From an uncultured Oscillospiraceae bacterium (GTDB lineage: Bacteria > Bacillota_A > Clostridia > Oscillospirales > Oscillospiraceae), in contig CAJTTS010000002.1 in the NCBI GenBank assembly GCA_910579155.1, forward strand, positions 46,087-110,086: DNA of 64,000 bases, read 5' to 3'. Below are positions 34,317-45,068 of the stretch, one piece after another. A program made the translations under genes and the position numbers. The notes under the pieces were generated by a model that searched no databases, was not told the origin of the DNA, and saw only the letters and a list, made by a program, of their open reading frames with translations. Each line of letters begins with the position of its first letter. Within the stretch, counting starts at the first letter, position 1.

Positions 34317-35117
34317 ATGACCATTGATTTTCACACCCATTGCTACCCCGATCACCTGGCCGCTACCGCTCTGGGCAAATGGAAGGGCACCGGCGACGTG
34401 GTTTTGCCGGACGGCACCCTGAACGCCCTGCTGTCCGACCTGGACGCCGCCGGCATCCGGCGGGCGGTAGTGCTCAACGTGGCCCACAGGCCCCACAGTA
34501 CCCACGACGTCAACGACTTTGCCGCCGCCATCCAGCGGACCCACCCGGACCGCCTGCGCTGCTTCGGCTCCGTCCACCCGGACGCCCCGGACGCCATGGA
34601 GGAGCTGTTGCGCATCAAGGAGCTGGGACTGTGCGGCGTAAAGCTCCACCCCATGTTTCAGGGATTTGACCCCATGGCGGAGCGCTATTTCCCCCTCTAC
34701 CGGGAGATGGGCCGCATGGGCCTGCCCGTGGTCTTTCACTGCGGCAGGCATCCCAATTTCACCACCGTCCTGCAGCCAGTCCAGATGGCGGCCATCCTGC
34801 CCCAGTTTGAGGGCGCTCCCGTCATCGGCGCGCACCTGTGCGGGCTCCAGGGTGAGACGGACCAACTGGAGCTGCTGGCCTCCTTGCCCGTCTACGTGGA
34901 CTTTGGCTTCTGCGCCCGGTATTTTGATCCGGACACGCTGCGCTCGATCCTGGAGCGTCTGGATGAGGACCGCATTCTGTTTGGCAGCGACACCCCCTGG
35001 GATACCGTCGCCCACGAGCTGGAGGCGTTGCGTAGCGTCGGCCTGCCTCAGCGAAAGCTGAACAAGATATTGTTTGAGAACGCAGCCCGTCTACTGGACT
35101 GGCCAGACGGTTTGTAG
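34317..35117 (+). CDS. Amidohydrolase family protein (metal-dependent TIM barrel)
   Basis: The 266-residue protein starts TIDFHTHCYPD, giving the first HxH metal ligands (His6, His8). It continues with VKLHPMFQGFD, FHCGRHPNF and ends with LFGSDTPWD, where the aspartate is the usual last ligand. This is the amidohydrolase-2 pattern seen in decarboxylases, lactone hydrolases and related hydrolases. It follows the permease by 16 bases. A hydrolase or decarboxylase acting on the imported compound before CoA activation is plausible but unproven. Confidence 0.83.
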   Translation: MTIDFHTHCYPDHLAATALGKWKGTGDVVLPDGTLNALLSDLDAAGIRRAVVLNVAHRPHSTHDVNDFAAAIQRTHPDRLRCFGSVHPDAPDAMEELLRIKELGLCGVKLHPMFQGFDPMAERYFPLYREMGRMGLPVVFHCGRHPNFTTVLQPVQMAAILPQFEGAPVIGAHLCGLQGETDQLELLASLPVYVDFGFCARYFDPDTLRSILERLDEDRILFGSDTPWDTVAHELEALRSVGLPQRKLNKILFENAARLLDWPDGL

Positions 35118-35211
35118 GCCGACTTTTCCTCTCGTAAATCCCAACGTAAAAAGGCTCGGGGCAGTCTGCGGCGTCTTGCCGCCTTTGCCCGCCGGGGTTC
35201 AAACCTCCATA

Positions 35212-35478
35212 TCAAAGGCATAGCGCCGCCTCATATGCAGCCCGAACCTCATGGCCCGCCGCCGTGCGGTTGGCCCGGGCAAAGCTCGCCTTTCGTGTGG
35301 GACACACGTTCTTGACCATCTGGCCGCCCACGGAGCCGGCCTGACGGCTGGTCAGGTCGCCGTTGTAGCCCTGCTTCAGGTTGACGCCGACCTCGTTGGC
35401 CGCCTCCATCTTGAACTTGTCCATGGCCTCGCGGGCGCCGGGAACGACCAGACGGTTAGAATTATTGGTGTTAGACAT
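35212..35478 (-). CDS. Alpha/beta-type small acid-soluble spore protein
   Basis: The 88-residue protein has the SASP core NRLVVPGAREAMDKFKMEAA followed by NEVGVNLKQGYNGDLTSRQAG and SVGGQMVK, including the germination-protease cleavage region around the EVGV stretch. SASPs coat spore DNA and protect it. The last 32 residues (from NVCPTRKASF) depart from the usual short basic tail and contain two cysteines, suggesting an altered C-terminus or a past frameshift. It is monocistronic with AAAGGAG and a sigma-G-like promoter upstream. It shows that the organism belongs to a spore-forming lineage. Confidence 0.92.
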   Translation of the reverse strand: MSNTNNSNRLVVPGAREAMDKFKMEAANEVGVNLKQGYNGDLTSRQAGSVGGQMVKNVCPTRKASFARANRTAAGHEVRAAYEAALCL

Positions 35479-35545
35479 ATCCTTGTTCTCCTTTTTTGAA
35501 TCTTGGTTGGTTGTTTGTTTCTCTGTCGGATCGGGAATCCGAGCA

Positions 35546-35574
35546 TAGTTTGAGCCATCCGGATTTTTATATGC
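35546..35574 (-). promoter_or_regulatory. Sigma-G/sigma-F-like promoter of the spore protein gene
   Basis: On the minus strand, GCATA (35574-35570) and CAAACTA (35552-35546) are 17 bases apart, close to the forespore sigma-G consensus (GHATR and CATACTA). It lies 67 bases upstream of the SASP start codon, consistent with late forespore expression. Confidence 0.65.
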
Positions 35575-35609
35575 GGTTGTTTTTCTGGTAAGTTTAGGTT
35601 ATCAAAATT

Positions 35610-35648
35610 AAATACCGGACCCGAGGGGAACCATCGGGTCCGGTATTT
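35610..35648 (-). terminator. Intrinsic terminator after the sigma/anti-sigma operon
   Basis: A perfect 15-base stem (35610-35624 with 35634-35648) with a 9-base loop lies 4 bases after the DUF4179-like gene stop. T-rich sequence follows in the minus direction. Confidence 0.9.
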
Positions 35649-35652
35649 TAAA

Positions 35653-36634
35653 TTATTCGGCGGCGGACAGCCCTTTCAGAGGAAAATAATCTTCCCCCAC
35701 GTAGATGCCCTCGATCTGCTCCGCCTCCACCGGTTTCCGGAAGTTCCACACCAGCACCTTCCGCTCGGTTTCCGTGCCATAGGTGCCGTAGTTGCCCTGG
35801 CCGCCCTCCCAGGGCGCTTCCACCAGCGTGCCGTCCGCCAGCTTAACGCTGACATCGACGCCGGCATACCGGGGCCACACTACTTCATCCTTGAAAATGA
35901 CGGACAAGCCCAGATTGGAGATCCGCACCTCCTCCGCCTGGAGCGCGGAACTCAGCTCTGCGTCCGCAATGAGGCTGGGTAAGGGTTTGACCTCCACCGG
36001 GAACGTCACCCCTTCGGTATTTTCCCAGAGACATTGATACCCGGAAGCCGGACCGCCGCTCAAGTCAAACAGCCTTACTTCCGAACCCGACAAATCGTCC
36101 GCCATTACCTGGCCCCAACTGGTAATCGCCAGCAGGGCGGTTTTTGTTTCTTCGTCGTAATCCAAGCACATACCGCCCATGACAAATCCTGTGACACCCT
36201 CGCCCGTGTCCTTTCTGGGAACATCCACCAGACCGTGCGCGCTTCCGAACTGGTTCCGTTCTAACTCACTGAGCCGGTTACCTTCCAAATCTCTGGCCTC
36301 CACATAGGCCCGGACGGTGAAGTCGTCCGCCAAGACGGACATCACCCGGAACTCGATGCCGTCAATCACATACGCCTCGCCTTCCTGCTCCCGGGCGTAA
36401 GGCGCGAACCCGCCCAAGGCCTCTGCCAGCATTTCCCGCAGCCCGGGAGACGCGGCGAACGCCGTCCCCGCCAGCAGCACGCATGCCACTGCCGCGGCCA
36501 GTACTGTTTTTACCGCGCCCAGCCCGCGTTTTTTCGCCTTTGACGGCAAACCATCCAGCGCCGCCTGCACGCGCTCGTCAAATCCTTCCGGCACCATACA
36601 TTCCTCCTTGTCGGCCATTGCCTTCAGCATTTTG

Positions 36635-36648
<14 letters not shown>
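35653..36648 (-). CDS. DUF4179-type membrane protein, probable anti-sigma factor
   Basis: The 331-residue protein has a cytoplasmic N-terminus (about 45 residues, MEQFDKMLKAMADKEE), one transmembrane helix (AVKTVLAAAVACVLLAGTAF) and a long extracytoplasmic domain resembling DUF4179. This topology and its position directly after an ECF sigma gene fit a membrane anti-sigma factor that holds the sigma until an envelope signal arrives. The start ATG (36648) lies inside the sigma gene, a 14-base overlap, with AGGAGGG at proper spacing. An in-frame extension to 36663 is rejected. It is the last gene of the operon. Confidence 0.8.
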
Positions 36649-38692
<2,044 letters not shown>

Positions 38693-38822
38693 GCGCGGAG
38701 CCACAGCGAGCAGCAGGCTAAGGCCGAGCCGAAATAAAAGCGGCCAAGCGCGACAACGCCGCAATAAAAACCCCACCGGATTGGCGTCCCCTTGACAGGG
38801 GTATCTACGGCTCGGAGAAGCA

Positions 38823-38858
38823 CCCCGGCAGGAATCACGCTGAGATTTCCTGCCGGGG
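38823..38858 (+). terminator. Terminator downstream of gdhA
   Basis: A 12-base perfect stem (38823-38834 with 38847-38858) with a 12-base loop is followed by GCTTACTTTGT. The 130 bases between gdhA and this hairpin contain nothing recognisable. Confidence 0.75.
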
Positions 38859-38874
38859 GCTTACTTTGTCTTGC

Positions 38875-39262
38875 GGAATATCCCTGCCAATGAAGCCATC
38901 GGTACCGGAGGCCGTATCCCGCAGCTTCTGGATGGCCCCATCCCGATCCGTCACATCGGCGGTTGCTACGGCTATGGCATGGGGCAATCCCGTCGTATCA
39001 ACTATAACGTGACGTTTGATTCCGGATACTTTTTCCCTGCGTCATAACCTTTTTCTGCCGCTGTATCCGCATTCTGTACGCTCTGTGCGTCAACAATTCC
39101 AAAGGTTGTCTTATCCCGCCCCAAGTCTTCATTCCGTATCTGTTTCACCAGTTTTTGCAGTACTTTGTCCAGAACACTGGCCCCGTTTCGTCCTTCTCCA
39201 ACCATACGCGGAAGTGGTAATACACACTCTGCCATTTTGGAGCGATTCCAGGCATAGATCAA
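38875..39262 (-). pseudogene. Decayed IS5-type transposase remnant
   Basis: Three minus-strand pieces in different frames together read like an IS5-family DDE transposase: WQSVYYHFRVWLEKDE (about 39190-39240), then FGIVDAQSVQNADTAAEKGY and DAGKK (frame ending at 39002), then GIKRHVIVDTTGLPHAIAVA and TADVTDRDGAI (about 38910-39020). At least two frameshifts separate them. The N-terminal and C-terminal thirds and the terminal inverted repeats are missing. It cannot encode an active transposase and marks an old insertion between gdhA and the exonuclease gene. Confidence 0.8.
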
Positions 39263-39265
39263 ATC

Positions 39266-39291
39266 AAGCCCCCGCCGTGAGGCGGGGGCTT
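39266..39291 (-). terminator. Hairpin terminator downstream of the exonuclease gene
   Basis: An 11-base GC-rich stem (39266-39276 with 39281-39291) and 4-base loop lies 18 bases after the exonuclease stop. The minus-strand downstream sequence is TGATTTGAT. It also borders the transposase remnant. Confidence 0.75.
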
Positions 39292-39309
39292 TCGTATACG
39301 TTTTGCAGG

Positions 39310-40296
39310 CTACGGCTCCTCGCGGCGCTTCCCGGCGGACGCCCCGGCCCTTTTACGCCGCCGCTTGCCCGCTCCCCTGCATATGTGGACCCGCCCCTCC
39401 AGCGCTGCGGCGTATTCCAGCTTCAGCTCCGGAGTAATGCCGGGGACGGACCACCGCCCCGACCACCGGCCGTCCTCCCCTTGGGCCAGGGCCATGCGGC
39501 ATAAAAACCGCCCGTGCTCCGGGCAGGTGAACGCCGCGTAATACTGCTCCGCCGCCCCCGCTTCCGTCGCGGGGGTAAACCACCGGGCCACACCGTATCT
39601 CTGCCCGCACAGAGGACAGGCAGGGTTCCGGCTACCCTTGGCGTTAAGCACATCTTCCGGCGTGGGCAGCGGCCCCACCCTCTGTCCGGGTTGCTTGGGA
39701 AAGGGCAGCGGCGACATGCGCAGGGCCAGCCTCCGGCGGCGGGGCGGGGCAGGCTCCGGCTTGTAGTCCAAATCCTCCCGGCTGATCCAGGCGCTGAGCA
39801 GCGCGGTGTACATGGCGTCGTTCACGGCGCTGTGATAGTCAAAGACGTCGGGAATCCCGCAGTATTCCGCCGCCCGCCACAGGGCGATCTGCCGGTCGGC
39901 GCCCACCGCGTGGCTGAACGCCCGCTGGAAATCGTACACCGTCTCCGCCTGGAAGGGGGCCAGCCCCCAGTATTTACAATTCTCGTTTAGCGCCTCCACG
40001 TCTCCCGTGCCCCACCCGGCGAACGCCGTCTCCCCGGCACACCAGGCCCGGAAGGCCTCCACCGCCCCGGGAAAGCGGATATGGGACGACCGGAACGCCT
40101 TTCCCTCCGGCAGCTTTTTGGCCCCCAGGTCAAATTTCTTGTGTACTGTGGGCCGGATGCAGGCGTTGAACACGCCTACGATGGGGCCGCCCAGCCGCTC
40201 GATGCGCACCGCGCCGATTTGGAGGATCTCGTTCAGCGGCTTTTTGTCATATCCACGGTTCCACTCCAGATCCAAAACGATCATATCCTGCGTCAC
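39310..40296 (-). CDS. DEDDh 3'-5' exonuclease-like protein with a C-terminal cysteine-rich extension
   Basis: The N-terminal domain (about residues 1-175) is a DnaQ-like exonuclease with all acidic residues: Asp9 and Glu11 in VLDLEWN, Asp99 in GTGDVEALN, His155 and Asp160 in DYHSAVNDAMYTALL. It resembles KapD/RNase-T-like exonucleases of Firmicutes. The C-terminal half has a basic linker followed by a zinc-ribbon-like pair CPLCG and CPEHGRFLC, then a very basic tail (GKRRRKRAGASAGKRR), which suggests nucleic acid binding. The start is GTG 40296 or ATG 40284. The gene is monocistronic. Substrate (DNA or RNA) is unknown. Confidence 0.83.
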   Translation of the reverse strand: MTQDMIVLDLEWNRGYDKKPLNEILQIGAVRIERLGGPIVGVFNACIRPTVHKKFDLGAKKLPEGKAFRSSHIRFPGAVEAFRAWCAGETAFAGWGTGDVEALNENCKYWGLAPFQAETVYDFQRAFSHAVGADRQIALWRAAEYCGIPDVFDYHSAVNDAMYTALLSAWISREDLDYKPEPAPPRRRRLALRMSPLPFPKQPGQRVGPLPTPEDVLNAKGSRNPACPLCGQRYGVARWFTPATEAGAAEQYYAAFTCPEHGRFLCRMALAQGEDGRWSGRWSVPGITPELKLEYAAALEGRVHICRGAGKRRRKRAGASAGKRREEP

Positions 40297-40396
40297 TTCA
40301 CTTCTCTATGTCGATTTGCCTTCTATTGTATTGAAATATTCCTCCCCCGTCAAGGGCCAAAAACCGGGAGAGACCGCCGCCTCTCCCGGTTTTGCA

Positions 40397-41254
40397 TTAC
40401 AGCCCGCCGTACAGCCGCTCCAGGAATTCCCGGGCCGCCACGGCGTTTTCGTTGCTGGTGTTCTCCAGGGTGGCCTGGACGTAGGGCTTGCGCTCCTTCA
40501 TAAACCGCAGGATCGGGCCATAGTCCATCTCCCCCGTCCCGGCGGCGGTGCTGCGCAGCTCGGCCCCGTCCCGGACAAAATCCTTCAGGTGGACCACCGT
40601 CACGTGCTCGCCCAGCTTGTCGATGGCGTCCCCGATGACCTGCTCCTTCCGGTCCGCGTTTCCGGTATACAGCAGGTTCACCGGGTCCAGGATGATGCGC
40701 AGGTTGGGGCTTTTGATGGCGTCCAGCACCTTCACCGCCCGGTCCGCGTCGTACACGATGTGCTTCCACACCGGCTCGATGGCCATGGACACTCCCCAGT
40801 GCTCCGCCCGCTCCACCACCGGGGCCAGCCCCCGGATAAAGGCGTCCAGCGCCTCCTCGGAGTGGGTGTTGGCGTCCATTTTGTATTCCGGATTGGGGGC
40901 CCCCGTCTCGGTGCCCACCACGCCCGCCCCCATCAGGGCCGCCGCCCGGAGATGGCCGTAATACCGGCTCTGGATATCCCGCAGCTTATCCGGATCCGGG
41001 TGGGCCAGGTTCAGGTAGCAGCCCAGCACTGCGATGTCCAGCCCGTGCCCGGCGAACACCCGCCTGGTGTGGGCCGCCAGCCCCTCGGTGAGGGCGCAGT
41101 TGTCGAAGGTCACGCCCTTGATGACCTTGGAGAGGGCCAGATGAACGCAGGAAAACCCCTCCTCCCGGGCCTTTTCCGCCCGTGCCTCCATGGTCTGGAG
41201 CTCCGGGGCCAGCCCGGCATTCACGTCGTGCAGTCTGATTCCGATTTGCATCAT
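40397..41254 (-). CDS. Sugar phosphate isomerase/epimerase-like TIM-barrel protein
   Basis: The 285-residue protein belongs to the xylose-isomerase-like TIM-barrel family (AP endonuclease 2 fold). Landmarks are MQIGIRLHD, a metal-site region around IEPVWKHIVYD, LRIILDPVNLLY and TVVHLKDFVRDG. It is the last gene of the kdu operon and probably isomerises or epimerises a uronic acid or related sugar (inference from neighbours). Two adjacent ATG codons (41254 and 41251) follow GGAGGAA; the first is chosen. The frame to 41377 runs over the preceding terminator and gene end and is rejected. Confidence 0.83.
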   Translation of the reverse strand: MMQIGIRLHDVNAGLAPELQTMEARAEKAREEGFSCVHLALSKVIKGVTFDNCALTEGLAAHTRRVFAGHGLDIAVLGCYLNLAHPDPDKLRDIQSRYYGHLRAAALMGAGVVGTETGAPNPEYKMDANTHSEEALDAFIRGLAPVVERAEHWGVSMAIEPVWKHIVYDADRAVKVLDAIKSPNLRIILDPVNLLYTGNADRKEQVIGDAIDKLGEHVTVVHLKDFVRDGAELRSTAAGTGEMDYGPILRFMKERKPYVQATLENTSNENAVAAREFLERLYGGL

Positions 41255-41271
41255 ATTCGATTCCTCCAACA

Positions 41272-41305
41272 AAAATTGGGGCACAGGAAGCTGTACCCCA
41301 ATTTT
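41272..41305 (-). terminator. Strong hairpin between the esterase and isomerase genes
   Basis: A 10-base stem (41272-41281 with 41296-41305), extended by ACAG/CTGT around a GAAG loop, is followed on the minus strand by T-rich sequence. It lies 8 bases after the esterase stop and 18 before the isomerase start, so it may lower isomerase expression or end the operon. Confidence 0.8.
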
Positions 41306-41313
41306 CAGCATAT

Positions 41314-42093
41314 TTACGGCGTATACCCAAACCGCCGGTTGAGCCAGGTCTTGCACAATCCCACCCACGCCCGGCACGCCAGGTCGGGGGTCTCCACCTC
41401 CTGGGTACAGGTGGAAATACCGTGGGCCCCGCTGCCGAACAGGTGGTACTCAAAGGGCACCCCGCGCCGCCTCAGCTCCACCGCCAACCGCAGGCTGTTC
41501 TCCGGCGGCACGCTGGCATCCTCTCCGCCGTGCCACAGGAAGGTGGGCGGAAAATCCGCCGTCACCCGGTCCCAAAGGTGCATTTTCTCCCGCAGGGCCG
41601 GGTCGCCGCCGGACACCAGCTCCGCCGACTCCTCATGGGCGAACTCTTTGGTGCTGACCACCGGGTAGCACAGCACCAGCGCGTCCGGCCTTGCCCCCGC
41701 AGGCAGGGCCAGCTTCCGGTCGTTCCAGAACGCCCCCAGGCTGGCCGCTAGGTGCCCCCCGGCGGAGAAACCCAGCACGGCGATCTTGTCCGGCTCGATG
41801 CGCCATTCCTCATGACGCTCCCGCAGCAGGCGCACCGTTTCCGCCAGCTCCCAAAGGGGGCGGCACTCCCCCGCCCGTTCCGCACAGGAATACTCCAGGA
41901 TGAACACCTGGTATCCCATGGAAAGGAACTCGAAGGCGGGCGGGTCCTTCTCCCGGGGGGACCGCCAACGGTAGGCCCCGCCCGGGCAGATCACCAGGGC
42001 AGGGCGCGTTTTGTGGGCGGCCAGCGTGTCGTAATCGTCCTGGAGATACCCCGTTACCGGGGCCTCCAGCGCCTGAAAGGAAACGATTCTCAT
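41314..42093 (-). CDS. Alpha/beta hydrolase, probable carbohydrate acetylesterase
   Basis: The 259-residue alpha/beta hydrolase has the oxyanion-hole strand VICPGGAYRWRS, the nucleophile elbow GFSAGGHLAAS, an acid residue in WHGGEDASVPP and the histidine in GSGAHGIS. It has no signal peptide. Its place in a pectin operon suggests cytoplasmic removal of acetyl groups from imported oligogalacturonides (inference). Its ATG overlaps the stop of the upstream dehydrogenase (ATGA). The frame continues upstream to 42465 inside that dehydrogenase, which is a shadow and is not used. Confidence 0.85.
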   Translation of the reverse strand: MRIVSFQALEAPVTGYLQDDYDTLAAHKTRPALVICPGGAYRWRSPREKDPPAFEFLSMGYQVFILEYSCAERAGECRPLWELAETVRLLRERHEEWRIEPDKIAVLGFSAGGHLAASLGAFWNDRKLALPAGARPDALVLCYPVVSTKEFAHEESAELVSGGDPALREKMHLWDRVTADFPPTFLWHGGEDASVPPENSLRLAVELRRRGVPFEYHLFGSGAHGISTCTQEVETPDLACRAWVGLCKTWLNRRFGYTP

Positions 42094-42896
42094 TCCCCGG
42101 AGGGCTGCTTGCCGATATAGGCCAGGATGCCGCCGTCCACGTACAGGATGTGGCCGTTGACAAAGTCGGAGGCGGAGGAGGCCAGGAACACCGCCGGGCC
42201 GCCCAGGTCGGAGGCCTCGCCCCAGCGGTTGGCCGGGGTCTTGGCCAGGATGAACTGGTCGAAGGGGTGCTTGGAGCCGTCTGGCTGGACCTCCCGCAGC
42301 GGCGCGGTCTGGGGGGTGGCGATATAGCCTGGGCCGATGCCGTTGCACTGGATGTTGTACTGGCCGTACTCGCTGGCGATGTTCTTCGTCAGCATCTTCA
42401 GGCCGCCCTTGGCCGCAGCGTAGGCCGACACGGTCTCCCGGCCCAGCTCGCTCATCATGGAGCAAATGTTGATGATCTTGCCGCCGCCCTTCTTCATCAT
42501 GCCGGGGATCACGGCCTTGGCCACGATGAAGGGGGCGTTCAGGTCCACGTCGATGACCTGCCGGAACTGGGCCGCAGTCATCTCCAGCATGGGGATGCGC
42601 TTGATGATGCCCGCGTTGTTCACCAGAATGTCGATGACGCCCACATCAGCCTCCACCTTGGCCACCAGCTCGTTAACCGCGTCCTCGTTGGTCACGTCGC
42701 AGACATAGCCGTGGGCCTCAATGCCCGCCTCTTTGTAGGCAGCGGCCCCCTTGTCCACCAGCTCCTGCTTGATGTCGTTAAACACGATAGTGGCGCCCGC
42801 GCCCGCCATGGCGGAGGCGATGGCGAAGCCGATGCCGTAGGACGCGCCGGTGACCAGGGCCACCTTGCCCTTCAAGCTAAAAGCGTTCATATCCAT
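42090..42896 (-). CDS. kduD: Short-chain dehydrogenase, KduD/gluconate 5-dehydrogenase-like
   Basis: The 268-residue SDR has the cofactor motif TGASYGIGFAIA (residues 17-28), NNAGI, and the catalytic serine and YAAAK in SAYAAAKGG. Closest families are 2-dehydro-3-deoxy-D-gluconate 5-dehydrogenase (KduD) and gluconate 5-dehydrogenase; next to kduI the KduD role, reducing 2,5-diketo-3-deoxygluconate to KDG, is the natural reading. The gene lies 64 bases after kduI. The symbol is tentative because the two families are hard to separate by eye. Confidence 0.82.
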   Translation of the reverse strand: MDMNAFSLKGKVALVTGASYGIGFAIASAMAGAGATIVFNDIKQELVDKGAAAYKEAGIEAHGYVCDVTNEDAVNELVAKVEADVGVIDILVNNAGIIKRIPMLEMTAAQFRQVIDVDLNAPFIVAKAVIPGMMKKGGGKIINICSMMSELGRETVSAYAAAKGGLKMLTKNIASEYGQYNIQCNGIGPGYIATPQTAPLREVQPDGSKHPFDQFILAKTPANRWGEASDLGGPAVFLASSASDFVNGHILYVDGGILAYIGKQPSGE

Positions 42897-42960
42897 AGTA
42901 ATTCGTTCTCCTCTCGTGATTAAAATCTGTGCCGTACCCCGCGGTTGGCGCGGGTTGCGG

Positions 42961-43803
42961 TCACTTTAGATCGGTGGGCTTCAAATTGTCCATATCATCA
43001 AAGGCCTGGTTCTCGCCGCCCATGGCCCAGATGAAGGTATAGTTGGCGGTGCCGCACCCGCTGTGGATGGACCAGGAGGGGGAGATCACCGCGTCGAAAT
43101 TCTTCATGACCAGATGCCGGGTCTCCTCTGGCCGGCCCATCAGGTGGAGCACCACCTGATCCTGGGGAATCTCGAAGTAGGTGTACACCTCCATGCGGCG
43201 CTCGTGGGTGTGGCTGGGCATGGTGTTCCACACGCTGCCCTTGGATAATTGGGTCAGCCCCATGGACAATTGGCAGGTCTCCAGCACGTCGGGGTGGATG
43301 AACTGGTTGATGACCCGCTGGTTGGCCTGGTCGGACTCGCCGCAGGGGCGGTGGTTGGCGTTGTCCATGGTGAGCAGAGTGGTCTTGCACACCTTGTGGG
43401 CGGGGGTCGAGGCCAGATAGAACCTGGAAGGGTTGGAGCCGTCCAAACTGCCGAAGGAGACCTCCTTTGCCCCCTTGGAGAGATACAGGCAGTCCTCGTA
43501 CCCCAGGTCATAGCGCGTGCCGTCCACCTGGACGAAGCCCTTGCCCCCCAGGTTGAACACCCCGGCCTCCCGGCGCTCCAGGAAAAAGTTTGTGCCGAAG
43601 TTGGCCCACACGTCGATGCCCTTGTCGATAGGCACCGTTTCCTTCACTGGCATAATGCCCATGACCACCATGCGGTCCACATGGGAGTAGGTGGCCTTCA
43701 CCGTGTCCGGTTCATACAGGTCCGTAATGAGGAACTCGTCCCGAAGCTCCTGAGTGGTGTACCGCCTGACGTCCTTGGGGCCGGCGGAATAACGGATATC
43801 CAT
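42961..43803 (-). CDS. kduI: 5-dehydro-4-deoxy-D-glucuronate isomerase
   Basis: KduI converts the product released from unsaturated oligogalacturonides into 2,5-diketo-3-deoxygluconate. The 280-residue cupin protein matches the family along its length: RYSAGPKDVRRYTTQELR, RMVVMGIMPV, VFNLGGKG and QFIHPDVLETCQLSMGLT. The zinc ligands are His198, His200 and Glu205 (SHTHERRME) and His247 (SIHSGCG), matching the E. coli positions with a two-residue shift. The gene lies 17 bases after an MsmX/UgpC-type ATPase. Confidence 0.97.
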   Translation of the reverse strand: MDIRYSAGPKDVRRYTTQELRDEFLITDLYEPDTVKATYSHVDRMVVMGIMPVKETVPIDKGIDVWANFGTNFFLERREAGVFNLGGKGFVQVDGTRYDLGYEDCLYLSKGAKEVSFGSLDGSNPSRFYLASTPAHKVCKTTLLTMDNANHRPCGESDQANQRVINQFIHPDVLETCQLSMGLTQLSKGSVWNTMPSHTHERRMEVYTYFEIPQDQVVLHLMGRPEETRHLVMKNFDAVISPSWSIHSGCGTANYTFIWAMGGENQAFDDMDNLKPTDLK

Positions 43804-43820
43804 AATCGTTCTGTTCTCCT

Positions 43821-44924
<1,104 letters not shown>

Positions 44925-45001
44925 AGTCTTCGTCTCCTTACACATGGATTTCCGGCTCGCGCGAGCACCCGCGGAGCTTGCCTGGTTCCTTGATTCCCAT
45001 A

Positions 45002-45030
45002 TGGACAAAACGGATCAGATGCGGTATAAT
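45002..45030 (+). promoter_or_regulatory. Sigma-A promoter of the AraC regulator
   Basis: TGGACA (45002-45007) and TATAAT (45025-45030) are 17 bases apart, one mismatch from consensus, 39 bases before the start codon. It lies in the 144-base gap between the divergent ATPase and AraC genes. Confidence 0.75.
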
Positions 45031-45068
45031 TCATATACTTGAACAATACTGATACGGAGGGGCTCCCC

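Noticed and set aside
13594..35117. Bile acid 7-dehydroxylation (bai) operon
   Set aside because: There are CoA ligase and BaiF-like transferases, but no BaiCD/BaiH old-yellow-enzyme reductases, no BaiA short-chain dehydrogenase and no BaiE-type dehydratase.
35118..35211. Small genes in the short gap after the amidohydrolase
   Set aside because: The 94 bases contain no ribosome binding site, no frame of note and no clear hairpin.
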